Source: Pseudomonadota bacterium (GTDB lineage Bacteria > Pseudomonadota > Gammaproteobacteria > QQUJ01). Taken from it: a stretch of 35,007 nt of DNA. This document shows, piece after piece, positions 1 through 8,321 of this stretch. The DNA is taken from contig QQUJ01000015.1 of NCBI GenBank assembly GCA_008501635.1, positions 1 through 35,007 of the forward strand, written 5' to 3'. A program made the translations under genes and the position numbers. Every line of letters begins with the position of its first letter. The stretch's first letter is position 1. The notes under the pieces are model-generated. The model was not told the origin of the DNA. It worked only from the letters and a program-made list of their open reading frames with translations, and did no database searches.

Positions 1-71
1 ATGCCTTGTTTGTACTGAGTGCATTGACCAATCTGTACCTGGCGCGGCGACGATTGCGATGCCCGACATAG
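1..71 (+). CDS. IS5-family transposase, C-terminal end (partial)
   Basis: Codons in frame from base 3 read to a TAG at 69-71 and end in NLYLARRRLRCPT. This Asn-Leu-Tyr-Leu-Ala-Arg-Arg pattern is typical of the last helix of IS5-family DDE transposases, which commonly end in a 'LxNLYLxRxxL' stretch. Only 22 residues lie inside the window; the DDE catalytic core lies upstream of base 1. The stop is followed by about 150 bases without a gene before the IS terminus, a rather long tail for this family. The mirror copy is at 34937-35007 and encodes the same residues. Whether the full gene is intact cannot be judged from here. Confidence 0.75.
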   Translation, partial: ALFVLSALTNLYLARRRLRCPT

Positions 72-223
72 GATTGGTGCGCCTGATAAACCGCAACGGC
101 GCACAAAACGGCTAGAAAACGGCCCATGTTGAGCCGAATACTGCCTGCAAACGCTCCTTATGATGAAAAACACAAACATATTGAATCGGCCGTGCTGGTT
201 TGCATAACTTATTCAGACGTTCC
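1..223 (+). mobile_element. 3' end of an IS5-type insertion sequence (left copy)
   Basis: The first 223 bases are the reverse complement of the last 223 bases of the window, with one mismatch (A206 against G34802). The segment holds the last codons of a transposase, about 150 noncoding bases and a terminal end whose outward reading begins GGAACGTCTGAATAAG, which resembles the GGAAGG(T/C)..GAATAAG ends common in the IS5 family. The element extends leftwards out of the window, so its other end and its target duplication cannot be seen. The inner flank is TTTG, which does not fit the YTAR/TNA targets usual for IS5 elements. The family call rests on the transposase tail and the end sequence, not on a full element. 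Confidence 0.8.
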
Positions 224-303
224 TTTGCAATAGCCAGCTATTATCTGCGCTTCCCACCTTGAACTTGTGTCTTCTGACAATACACTCTTCTAACCAAACT
301 TAA

Positions 304-1143
304 TCAGAGGTTCCTAAGTTTTAACAAGTTAAATATATCTTCCGAGCGCTCGTGCACTGCCACATAATTTCCCATTCTATAATGTTCGTCTTTCACCCAA
401 TTATATTTTTTAAACATCACGCCATCTGGATACAGGCGCCCCACTTTATACTTTGAAGACTCTAGCAGTTCGTAAGCATCCTTTAGTAGTTTTCTGCTTC
501 TTATCCAAGTGTAACCGTACTCAAATTGAACTATCCTTATCACGCCCTTATTCAACGAATCTCTAAAGCCTTCCAGAACCATCATATCGTGGCCTTCCGT
601 ATCAATCTTTAATAGATCTATACGCTCTATACCTCTTTCTCCAACATAGCTATCACCCGTCGTCACTCTTACAGAACTTAAATATCCACCTTCCGTATCA
701 TATCGTGACTTCACATGCGCACGTTCGTCATTTTCGCTCTCGCACACCACATCGAGAGAGCCACTTTTATTGGATAACCCATAGTCACTAATTATTACGT
801 TCGACATACCTGAGAGCATCTTTCTCAAAGTTAGTCTTGTATCTGGTATAATCTCAAAACAGTGCACTATGCTGTTCGGTAAAACTGTGCTTGCTAATCT
901 CGCGTAATCACCTCTATTTGCTCCAATATCGAAGATAGTTACACCATTTCCTGTCTCTGTGCATGACTTCAAGTGCTCAAGGGGCAGCAACTCGCCATTC
1001 TTGCTCATGTCCCAATACTGTTGGTTCCAGTGACACGATAAATACCACTCGCAAGTTTGTGCTATTATCCTTGCCGCAGATGCCATATGTTTACGGCGAA
1101 TCGTCAGTCCGCACACACGAACAAAGCCATCTAGTATCGGCAT
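304..1143 (-). CDS. FkbM-family SAM-dependent methyltransferase
   Basis: The product is a 279-residue class I methyltransferase. An N-terminal segment of about 80 residues is followed by the SAM-binding loop IFDIGANRGDYA, then an acidic strand end (HCFEIIPD) and the FkbM hallmark DLLKIDTEGHDMMVLEGF, in which the Asp-Thr-Glu-Gly-His motif is diagnostic. FkbM enzymes O-methylate hydroxyls of sugars or small molecules, so here it probably caps or decorates a glycan. I chose ATG 1143 over the longer TTG-started frame (1170) because GGAG lies 4-5 bases before this ATG. The gene sits only 80 bp inside the left IS end, and its local base composition is more AT-rich than that of the centre of the window. 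The exact substrate is unknown. Confidence 0.88.
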   Translation of the reverse strand: MPILDGFVRVCGLTIRRKHMASAARIIAQTCEWYLSCHWNQQYWDMSKNGELLPLEHLKSCTETGNGVTIFDIGANRGDYARLASTVLPNSIVHCFEIIPDTRLTLRKMLSGMSNVIISDYGLSNKSGSLDVVCESENDERAHVKSRYDTEGGYLSSVRVTTGDSYVGERGIERIDLLKIDTEGHDMMVLEGFRDSLNKGVIRIVQFEYGYTWIRSRKLLKDAYELLESSKYKVGRLYPDGVMFKKYNWVKDEHYRMGNYVAVHERSEDIFNLLKLRNL

Positions 1144-1236
1144 TTTTCTCCGATCAGCAGCACGTTGCAAAAAAGCTCACTGCCAGAACAATAGTATCGA
1201 TGACCCCCGTTTTCCAGCATACCGCCCCGCTTCAAC

Positions 1237-2820
1237 CTATTGAGGTTCGACAGATACATTACCTGGGTGACTCGGCGCTGCCGTAATTAGTCCACCTCCC
1301 GTTCGCATTTCGCTCCCATGTGTCGTTACGTATTCGCTATATGCGGATGTTAGTGCGCCAGATGAATCAACAATGTTGTCACCGGGATACCCCGTAATAT
1401 TGTTAGAAACAATAATGCGTGACGGATCCGAAATCTCTTCCAGATAGATATGTGGAGCCGAGCCGGTACCAGAATCGTTATTAACTACTACGTTGTTATA
1501 TAAACGGAATGGGCCATCACTGGAATCGACACTGCGCACCCGGACTCGCCCAATAAATGTATTCCTATATATGTCAATTCTCTTTGCCTGACTATCTTGG
1601 TTTACATCCAAGGCAAATTGGCCAGACGGTTCATTAACTAAATTAAAAAGTATCTCTCCATGAGTCGTAAAGGAGTGCATATTTCCACCTATGGCTCTAC
1701 CGGGCGATCCATAATGTGTGTTCCCTCGGTACGTAAATTGTGGCATATCCGCCTTGATCTCGATCCCATAGTTTAGATCGTGAAAAACGTTGTCTTCTAT
1801 CAGGGACTTCCACAGTGAGTAAGTCTTGATGGCCAAATCAACTGGCGCATTATAGAACTCACAATCCTGGATTGCCGGGTATTGAGACCACGTACTCGCG
1901 TTGCCACCTGTATTAGAATTAGAATACGCTGAAGTCGTCATAATTAAAGATGCATTGGTACCCTCAAGGTTCGCCCGGACCATGTTTAGATCATGCATTT
2001 TCAATTGTCGAAATACTGCGTAATTACTACCTTCCCCGTCAGAAAGCTGAAATCCGATTACTCTGGTATTTCTGGCCTCGAATCCATCAACATAGATATT
2101 AGGACCAGCAAATCTGATTAACACCCCTGGATCAATTCCTGAACGGAAGCCAAAATCAATAACTGGCGCCTCGCCAGGATACGCTATCCAAGCGACGGGT
2201 TTATTACGATGCGTTGAGAACTCAATCCTCTCCCATGCACTACCGACACTTCCGCGTGGGATACCTTCTGCGTTATATACGCCGGTACGAAAGTAAACGA
2301 TGTCGCCAGCGGTTGCGCTGGATGCGTTGATAAGGTCACTAAGATTACGCCAGGGATTATCTATTGTCCCCGTACCCGCTGGATACGAACCGCCTCGAAT
2401 CGCATCAACAAACTTGAAACCTGAGCTGGTTACGTCGATTGTCCATGTTGACGATGCACTCGCACCCTCTGAGTCTGTAACAATTAACGTTGGCGACGCA
2501 TTTTGTTGCGGATTCTCCCATACTATGAGGCCAGTATTCTCATCAATTGTCATTCCTGACGGCGCATTCGTAAGGGCAAATTGGTACGGGTACGCACCAC
2601 CGACGACCACCGCGCGGATGTTGTACTCCAAACCTGGATAAGCTTTAAATACTCTATGGGTTTGGCTGATCGATGCATTACCAACTGCAGGCGCAGTTCC
2701 GGCAGCGCGTGGTGACACGAGTTCCAACGGGTAATTCGCAGAAAATGCTGGCAGCGTCCAAGCGAATACGGTCGCCACCACCAGACCAGTCATAAATCGG
2801 AAAAAACCGCGATCAATCAT
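1237..2820 (-). CDS. Secreted right-handed beta-helix protein with N-terminal Ig-like domain
   Basis: The 527-residue product begins with a clear Sec signal peptide: a charged MIDRGFFRF start, a hydrophobic core and an AFSA cleavage region. Residues of about 30-140 look like a putative Ig/cadherin-like domain ('GGAYPYQFALTNAPSGMTID', then a 'DSEGASASSTWTIDV' type strand). The rest has parallel beta-helix repeats with Asn-rich turns (EDNVFHDLNYGIEI, YRNTFIGRV, LYNNVVVNN, VSNNITG). Such folds occur in polysaccharide lyases, C5-epimerases and surface adhesins, and I see no motif that decides between them. ATG 2820 was chosen because GAGG lies 8 bases upstream and it starts the signal peptide directly; ATG 2859 would add 13 residues ahead of it. 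No PEP-CTERM or LPXTG sorting tail is present. A role in trimming or modifying the exported polymer is inferred from context. Confidence 0.75.
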   Translation of the reverse strand: MIDRGFFRFMTGLVVATVFAWTLPAFSANYPLELVSPRAAGTAPAVGNASISQTHRVFKAYPGLEYNIRAVVVGGAYPYQFALTNAPSGMTIDENTGLIVWENPQQNASPTLIVTDSEGASASSTWTIDVTSSGFKFVDAIRGGSYPAGTGTIDNPWRNLSDLINASSATAGDIVYFRTGVYNAEGIPRGSVGSAWERIEFSTHRNKPVAWIAYPGEAPVIDFGFRSGIDPGVLIRFAGPNIYVDGFEARNTRVIGFQLSDGEGSNYAVFRQLKMHDLNMVRANLEGTNASLIMTTSAYSNSNTGGNASTWSQYPAIQDCEFYNAPVDLAIKTYSLWKSLIEDNVFHDLNYGIEIKADMPQFTYRGNTHYGSPGRAIGGNMHSFTTHGEILFNLVNEPSGQFALDVNQDSQAKRIDIYRNTFIGRVRVRSVDSSDGPFRLYNNVVVNNDSGTGSAPHIYLEEISDPSRIIVSNNITGYPGDNIVDSSGALTSAYSEYVTTHGSEMRTGGGLITAAPSHPGNVSVEPQ

Positions 2821-2879
2821 CACAATATCCTCATATAATTCCGCGCCAATTGGCGGCATACCGGCTTAGCTTGGTATTT

Positions 2880-2908
2880 CCTACACGTACTTGATATCGC
2901 GTTGTCAA
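2880..2908 (-). promoter_or_regulatory. Possible promoter of the beta-helix gene
   Basis: On the minus strand a perfect TTGACA (2908-2903) lies 83 bases before the ATG at 2820. Seventeen bases further is TGTAGG, a poor match to the -10 consensus. The -35 element is good and the -10 weak, so this is only a candidate. The 2821-3102 interval, between the ends of a minus-strand glycosyltransferase and this gene, otherwise shows no convincing gene. Confidence 0.25.
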
Positions 2909-3102
2909 TGGGCTTCTTGAACAAGGAGATACTTGATCATATTCCCAGCAATATGGGTATCGTCAGATATGGATCCCTTGCCAGACGGATGCTCATTTGC
3001 AGGGATGATGTTAGTAAAAAAGGAATCTACGTTACCGTGAATGCGGTCACGACTAGTCAATTTCTTACGAATGCGCACCATGCGATAACACTGATTGCGG
3101 CG

Positions 3103-4440
3103 CTAAATCAATGAGTTACTCTGCACTTTACCGCGCCTGTTGGCTAGTATCAACTGATAATCAGCTTCAAAAACTGTTCTTTCTTCCTGGTTTTTGTAAG
3201 CAAGATTCGGCGCATTTACCTTTTCAGCTATGGCGTGCGAGTATTTGCCCCCCGCCTCGGTAACCGTAATTTTGATGACGTCACTGAGTTTTTTCGTTGC
3301 CATTTCGCTACCTGTATTCCGGACCGCCCATTCGCGAGCGGAGAACTGCTGATAGTGGTCCAACATGTAGACGATCTTATTGGGAAGATCATCCTCTGAA
3401 GAAAGCAAACCCGTATGCGTATTTATTCGACTACGCGCTCCTCCAATAGTCTTATCAAAGACGATTGCCGGAAGATCGGCAAACATAGCTTCTACTAACG
3501 CTTTGTTATCGCCCTCCTTGCGAGATAGAAACACAAAAATCCGACTCTCCTGGAGGTAACGAGCTAGAACGTTCTGGGGCACTCGCTCCACGATTTTTAT
3601 GTGTATATTAGCGGGTTTTCCCCTGTGCGCTTCTCGGCGTATATCTTCAGCCGTTCTCCCGCCCCACGGAAACCCAACCAACAATACCTGAATCTCCCGA
3701 TCTTTTATCTTCCTTAACGCCTGGAACAGAAGCGCATGTCGCTTATGGCGCGCCCAGTTCGCTACCATGACCAAATCGTAGTGTTTCGTGGTCGCTTCCT
3801 TAGGAGCAAACAAAACCGTATCCACCCAGTCTGCCGGCCCAAGCCGTACAGGCACGAAGGGAGGCCCAATCTCCTTGATAAATTGATAATCTTCGTCGGT
3901 GAACACCTGAATAAACACAGGGTGTCCCGGCGCAAAATACATGAGAATCGCTGGGTCACAATAACCCGCCCAGCACGGCTCCAAAACGAATTGATAACGC
4001 TCCATAAGAGCCCCAACATCGAAAATGGCGAACATCGCCTCAAATGTTCTCCCGTATTTAAGTAGGATTACACCCTTTTCGCCAGACGTTGGGCTCTTTA
4101 GTACTATGAGATCTCGAAATATCTCGTGAGGGCCGGTGCCACTAATTGAATATAGATCCGCGCATTTTTTCGATGCTGGCTCCGCAAGGTACGCGTCTAC
4201 CAGGAAGTTGTTGCCGGTCAACCTGATCTTGTTTACCGCTTGCATTACGGCACGGTACGCGAAATTTTGCAGAACTCCTTTGTGGGCAATCCGCACAACC
4301 CGGCACAGATCACACATGCTTGCGTATCGACGTCCGAGGACGGCAAACATTCCGCCACGAAGCAGCAAGACAATGGCTGCGAGCGATCTTACCAGCAGTG
4401 TATCAACCAAGGGCCGGCCTGTTGTGCCGCTCAAAGTCAT
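3103..4440 (-). CDS. Glycosyltransferase, GT-B fold, family 4-like
   Basis: The 445-residue product is longer than most GT4 enzymes. The C-terminal half has the family signatures: a strand-turn start (DLVMVANWARHKRHALLFQAL), a sugar-nucleotide loop region, and the donor-binding block SRKEGDNKALVEAMFADLPAI, in which two Glu residues (in KEGDN and VEAM) flank the nucleotide-binding helix in an EX7E-like arrangement. The N-terminal part has a basic hydrophobic segment (LLVRSLAAIVLLLRGGMF) that could bind the membrane surface, followed by a divergent acceptor domain. The start is ATG 4440, with GAGG 9 bases upstream. It is transcribed away from the hydrolase pair that starts at 4752. Donor and acceptor are unknown; transfer of a hexose to a lipid-linked repeat unit is the likely job. 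Confidence 0.8.
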   Translation of the reverse strand: MTLSGTTGRPLVDTLLVRSLAAIVLLLRGGMFAVLGRRYASMCDLCRVVRIAHKGVLQNFAYRAVMQAVNKIRLTGNNFLVDAYLAEPASKKCADLYSISGTGPHEIFRDLIVLKSPTSGEKGVILLKYGRTFEAMFAIFDVGALMERYQFVLEPCWAGYCDPAILMYFAPGHPVFIQVFTDEDYQFIKEIGPPFVPVRLGPADWVDTVLFAPKEATTKHYDLVMVANWARHKRHALLFQALRKIKDREIQVLLVGFPWGGRTAEDIRREAHRGKPANIHIKIVERVPQNVLARYLQESRIFVFLSRKEGDNKALVEAMFADLPAIVFDKTIGGARSRINTHTGLLSSEDDLPNKIVYMLDHYQQFSAREWAVRNTGSEMATKKLSDVIKITVTEAGGKYSHAIAEKVNAPNLAYKNQEERTVFEADYQLILANRRGKVQSNSLI

Positions 4441-4751
4441 TCTCGATATCCTCGAATATGGACGGTATGAAGCGCTGACAAACTACTTGCCCGAAGAGTT
4501 TGATCCGAGGTCAAAATGAAATTCAACATCGCTCTTAGGTAGCTCATCGTACGTTATTCATAGTGTAACAGCAGGCGTTTGTAGCTAAAATGCTTCTCCT
4601 ACATACCCAACCCGATACCATTTGGCGATGAAAAGTCGATACGCTATCTATTTGATTGATCTATTGTTTTACACCATACTCGAGATCTTCAACCGGTCTT
4701 TACTACCGCTGGAGGACTGTTGGCGCGCGCATCGCCTAGAGTTATTGAGTT
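4441..4751. other. Divergent intergenic region
   Basis: These 311 bases separate the minus-strand glycosyltransferase from the plus-strand hydrolase pair. I see no credible gene: the short frames crossing it are out-of-frame extensions from the neighbouring genes. The right half is AT-rich and holds the promoter candidate at 4652-4680. No strong hairpin terminator is apparent. Confidence 0.5.
4652..4680 (+). promoter_or_regulatory. Candidate sigma-70 promoter for the hydrolase pair
   Basis: TTGATT (4652-4657) is followed after exactly 17 bases by CATACT (4675-4680), each matching four or five of the six consensus bases. A transcript starting near 4687 would have a leader of about 65 bases before the ATG at 4752. 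Position, spacing and local AT-richness support it; there is no experimental evidence. Confidence 0.4.
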
Positions 4752-5597
4752 ATGGCAATGTCCGCTAGTGGCTTCAACGAGGTCCCATATTTTTTTGAAG
4801 TGGACGGAACAGCTCGTTTTGCTGTTCTTCATAGACCCCAGACCAACGTAAGAGGTAGATTTCTCTTCTGTCATCCACTATTCGAAGAAAAGCTCTGGGC
4901 GCATCGAGTATATGTCAGCTTCGCGCGGCGGTTGGCGCAGATCGGGTATTCCGTACTCCGAATGGATTTGCGTGGCACGGGAGACAGTGATGGTGAATTT
5001 GGAGAAGCAAGTCTTGATGACTATCTCATGGATTTAGAAGCAGGATGGCGCGAGCTATGCGATCAATCCTCCGGAGATGGCATCCAAGGGACATTTGGTC
5101 TACGTCTTGGCGGCACGATGGCTATCGCCCTTGCTCATCGAATCGAGGAGGTCAATACATCTCTAACCTGGGAACCTGTATTAGATACATCGCGTTACCT
5201 TCACGGGCTACTCAGAAGCAATTTGTCTGGTCAGATGGCAGCTCATGGCAAAGTCATCACTCCTCGTGAAGCACTGATCGCCAAAATGCGACAAGGGGAA
5301 CCGATAGATATAGAAGGCTATAATCTTACCGCCAAACTCTTCGATTCTTTGGACAATTTTTTGGTAGTTGGCACCAGGGGATACTCACACGTACCAAGCC
5401 ATGCACTAGTCGTACAAATCTGTAAATCACTCAGCCAACCTGTTAGAGAAGAATACAAGGCATGGGCGCAAAAATCTCCGGAATGGCTGACACTCACCGT
5501 AGTCGAAGAACCATTCTGGCGTGAGATCAAAACCTTCTACGGATCCGCTCCGAATCTTGAAAACGCCAGTATCGAATGGATGGAAGAGCTTACATGA
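4752..5597 (+). CDS. Alpha/beta-hydrolase-like protein, exosortase A-associated hydrolase 2 type
   Basis: The 281-residue product has an alpha/beta hydrolase core: FLFCHPLFEEKLWAHRVY, then YSVLRMDLRGTGDSDGEFG (the oxyanion-side RGxGDS motif), then the elbow FGLRLGGTMA near residues 115-123. The Ser expected at the elbow is Arg118, as I recall for the 'hydrolase 2' family found beside exosortase A loci (GLRLG). I see no obvious catalytic His near the C-terminus, so it may be a non-catalytic partner. The stop overlaps the next gene's start as ATGA, so translation is probably coupled and the two products may act together. Start: ATG 4752 or ATG 4758; both have weak ribosome sites. Its substrate is unknown; a role in acyl or thioester chemistry tied to the polysaccharide locus is inferred. 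Confidence 0.75.
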   Translation: MAMSASGFNEVPYFFEVDGTARFAVLHRPQTNVRGRFLFCHPLFEEKLWAHRVYVSFARRLAQIGYSVLRMDLRGTGDSDGEFGEASLDDYLMDLEAGWRELCDQSSGDGIQGTFGLRLGGTMAIALAHRIEEVNTSLTWEPVLDTSRYLHGLLRSNLSGQMAAHGKVITPREALIAKMRQGEPIDIEGYNLTAKLFDSLDNFLVVGTRGYSHVPSHALVVQICKSLSQPVREEYKAWAQKSPEWLTLTVVEEPFWREIKTFYGSAPNLENASIEWMEELT

Positions 5598-6553
5598 TTA
5601 AGCGAGAAGCCGTAATAATTGCGAATCGCCATAATGAAAAGCTAGTGGGTATCCTTGAATCACCAATCGCACCGCGAAAAGACGCCGTGGTTCTTCTATT
5701 GTCACCCGGCATCAAGATGCGTGTTGGACCAAATCAACTCTACCACACGCTAAGCAGGATCTTCACAGATCAAGGGTTCTGTGTACTGAGATTCGATTTT
5801 TCGGGATTGGGTGATTCCGGAGGCGAAATCCACGAGCAGCGCGTACTGAAGATCTACAACGCTATCCAAGACGGTTGTTATGTGGACGATACTGTAGCCG
5901 CAATTGACTGGATCGAAAGCCGATTGCATTGTAGCCGAATTATTGCTGCAGGCCTCTGCGGTGGAGCCATAACGGGGCTGCTTACGGCAGTCGAAGATCG
6001 CCGTATCGAGGGACTGGTAAGCTTGGGCATGCCTGTGAGCTTCGAAGGTGGAGAACAGGACTATTGGCGTTTCGTCACTGACGCGGAACTGAAAGGTCTG
6101 GAGAAGCGGTATTTTGGTAACCTACGCAGGTTTAATTCCTGGATTCGTTTCTTAACATTCCGAAGTGACTACCGGATTATCTTCAAAATGCTCTACCACT
6201 ATCTCCGCGAGATCACCGGACCTAAACCTCTACCCAAGCACGAGCCCGCACGCGAAAAACCCTCCAACGTCAACCCTAAGTTTCTACCCGCATTTCAACA
6301 CATGGCAAGTCAACGGCACCCGATATTGTTGATATTCGGTGGCCAAGATCGATGGACATTCGAATTCACCGAGAAGTTCCAGGAGCCCAATCGTGAAGTG
6401 CTCTCGCAATACGCCGATGTTTACAATGTTGTAGTGGTACCACATGCCAATCACATACTCTCGTCTCCAGCAGCACGCGGAAAATTGATTAAAACAATAG
6501 GTACATGGACGCGGAAGCAGTATGCAAGAAAAATACTGGGTGAAGCATCATAG
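5594..6553 (+). CDS. Alpha/beta hydrolase, exosortase A-associated hydrolase 1 type
   Basis: The 319-residue protein has the full alpha/beta hydrolase outline. It contains VLLLSPGIKMRVGPNQLY (an early loop typical of this group), FCVLRFDFSGLGDSGG, the nucleophile elbow AAGLCGGAI with Cys122 instead of Ser, an acid candidate Asp252 in LLIFGGQDRW, and His287 in PHANHILSS. A Cys elbow (GLC) is what I recall for the exosortase A-associated 'hydrolase 1' family. Start ATG 5594 overlaps the stop of the preceding gene (ATGA); the upstream in-frame ATG 5576 lies deep inside that gene. With a complete Cys-Asp-His set it is probably the active member of the pair. The reaction (thioesterase or acyl transfer) is not known to me. 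Confidence 0.8.
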   Translation: MIKREAVIIANRHNEKLVGILESPIAPRKDAVVLLLSPGIKMRVGPNQLYHTLSRIFTDQGFCVLRFDFSGLGDSGGEIHEQRVLKIYNAIQDGCYVDDTVAAIDWIESRLHCSRIIAAGLCGGAITGLLTAVEDRRIEGLVSLGMPVSFEGGEQDYWRFVTDAELKGLEKRYFGNLRRFNSWIRFLTFRSDYRIIFKMLYHYLREITGPKPLPKHEPAREKPSNVNPKFLPAFQHMASQRHPILLIFGGQDRWTFEFTEKFQEPNREVLSQYADVYNVVVVPHANHILSSPAARGKLIKTIGTWTRKQYARKILGEAS

Positions 6554-6793
6554 ATATAACTTCGCAATCGCAGTTTTTGCGCGATCTTGCCTGCTCCCGT
6601 CGATCCAGATCGCATTTACGAACCCCAGCCTCTTAGGGTCCGTAGGAAGCACAGAATGTGGTTTTCGGGACCCCTGCAGTTCCAGAGATGCACTCGATAG
6701 CAGGATGTGTGAATACACCCTACGTCGAAGTCGCATGTGCTGAGAGAATTCTTCGGCTGATTACATCTACATCAATACCAATAGGACTACTCC

Positions 6794-8260
6794 GTGCTAG
6801 TACGTGCTGCCAAGAAATTATTAAGGTTTGCTCTGTCGGATGACGGATCCGTAAAAACCCGCGTAATCAGATCCGGAATATGGGTCAGTTTGGGAGAAAT
6901 GGTCGTCACTGTAATTGCAGTCGTTAAATCGATATTTCTAGCCAGGCTTTTAACGCCAGATATGTTTGGGCTGATGGGTTTGTGCGGCATGGTCATTCGG
7001 ATCATGGAAACGTTCACACGCCCTGGAATTGGCCAAGCACTGATTCAAAGGCGTTCTTCCTTTGAAGAAGCGCGGGACACGGCGTTCACATTGCTTTTCG
7101 CGCGCGGTGTGTTGCTGGCAATCTCGCTGGCTACAATTGCTCCACTCGCTGCTTGGTTTTTCGAATCTGATGAGCTGGAACGCATGATCCAAGTGATGTC
7201 GATCTTGTTCATTATTGGCGGACTCCTCAACATCAATACCATTGCACGGCAGAAAGAACTTGACTTCCGGCGACTCTCCTACCTGAATCAGTCATCCGCT
7301 TTACTAGGTAGTATAATTACCATCGTTGCCGCAATTCTGCTCCGCAATGTCTGGGCGCTTGTCATCGGACAACTCGCCACCACAGCTGTCCATACAGCAT
7401 TATCTTACTATTTTGTTCAAGGAACTCCGCGAGTCACGATAGATTGGAGAATTGCGAGAGAGCTACTCTCCTACGGTAAATTCATCACTGCATCTTCAGC
7501 CATAATATTTGTAGCATCGACCTTCGATACTGCGGTTATTGGCAAAATTCTCGGCATAGAACAATTAGGCTACTACACGCTCGCACTCACCATTGCCAAT
7601 CTAGTCACTGCAAGTATTTCGAAGCTTGTTTCGGGCATCATGATGCCTGCATATAGTAGTCTTCAGGCTGATCATGCTGCTCTTCATCGCGCCTATTTAC
7701 GCACCTTACAGCTAGTACTGCGGGTAACACTGCCTGCGACGGTCGGCGTTTTGGTAACGGCGGCATCTATCATCCATGTTGTATACGGAGAAAAATGGCT
7801 CAATGCTGTCATTCCACTCCAGATACTTGTTATCTTTGGCCTGTTTCGCGCGCTGGCCAGCATTGACGGATACCTCTTCGAAGGGATTGGACGACCTCAG
7901 ATACCTCTTTATGTAGGTCTGATACGACTCGCAATACTTGTACCGTTAATCATTCCCGCAACTATTTATTACGGTCTATTAGGAGCCGCCGCAGGCGTCA
8001 CGTTGTCGATGGCAGTTCAGTGGTTAGGATTTATGTACTTTATTAAACGGGATGTTGGAGTGTCGATAACACAAATCATCCTCATTATCGCCGACCCTCT
8101 CTGGAAATCTGCCGTAATGGGTAGTGCGGTTTATGGGCTTAGCCTGATAATCGACGGCATGACAACTATCGGCTTGCTTGGAATGATTCTTTCCGGCATT
8201 GCCGTATACGCTTCTCTGAATGTGCGAGTGATAATTCAGATAAGGCGACACGGCCTCTGA
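6794..8260 (+). CDS. Wzx-like polysaccharide flippase (MOP superfamily)
   Basis: The 488-residue polytopic membrane protein has the usual Wzx length and about 12-14 hydrophobic segments. Typical features are an N-terminal GIWVSLGEMVVTVIAV helix, ARLLTPDMFGLMGLCGMV (the 'LxPxxFGLxxL' pattern of the polysaccharide-synthesis/flippase family), and a repeated pattern in the second half (GIEQLGYYTLALTIANL). It should move undecaprenyl-linked repeat units across the inner membrane. The start is GTG 6794, with AGGA 8 bases upstream. A 240-bp gap separates it from the hydrolases; I see no gene in it. It ends convergently with the minus-strand gene, 61 bp before that gene's end. The best alternative is another MOP-family lipid-sugar exporter, which would do the same job. 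Confidence 0.9.
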   Translation: MLVRAAKKLLRFALSDDGSVKTRVIRSGIWVSLGEMVVTVIAVVKSIFLARLLTPDMFGLMGLCGMVIRIMETFTRPGIGQALIQRRSSFEEARDTAFTLLFARGVLLAISLATIAPLAAWFFESDELERMIQVMSILFIIGGLLNINTIARQKELDFRRLSYLNQSSALLGSIITIVAAILLRNVWALVIGQLATTAVHTALSYYFVQGTPRVTIDWRIARELLSYGKFITASSAIIFVASTFDTAVIGKILGIEQLGYYTLALTIANLVTASISKLVSGIMMPAYSSLQADHAALHRAYLRTLQLVLRVTLPATVGVLVTAASIIHVVYGEKWLNAVIPLQILVIFGLFRALASIDGYLFEGIGRPQIPLYVGLIRLAILVPLIIPATIYYGLLGAAAGVTLSMAVQWLGFMYFIKRDVGVSITQIILIIADPLWKSAVMGSAVYGLSLIIDGMTTIGLLGMILSGIAVYASLNVRVIIQIRRHGL

Positions 8261-8321
8261 GAGATCTCAGGTTGTCAGATGAGCACAACACAATAGGTCC
8301 ATAAAATCTATCCATGACCGT

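Noticed and set aside
224-262. Short frame running out of the left IS junction (ends LRFPP)
   Set aside because: Only 12 codons; far too short to call a truncated gene.
2902-3114. 70-codon plus-strand frame between the beta-helix and GT4 genes
   Set aside because: TTG start, no clear ribosome site, no known motif, and it runs into the end of the GT4 gene.
8258-8273. CTGAGA/TCTCAG stem in the convergent gap after the flippase gene
   Set aside because: The loop would be only two bases and no T-run follows, so it is not a credible terminator.
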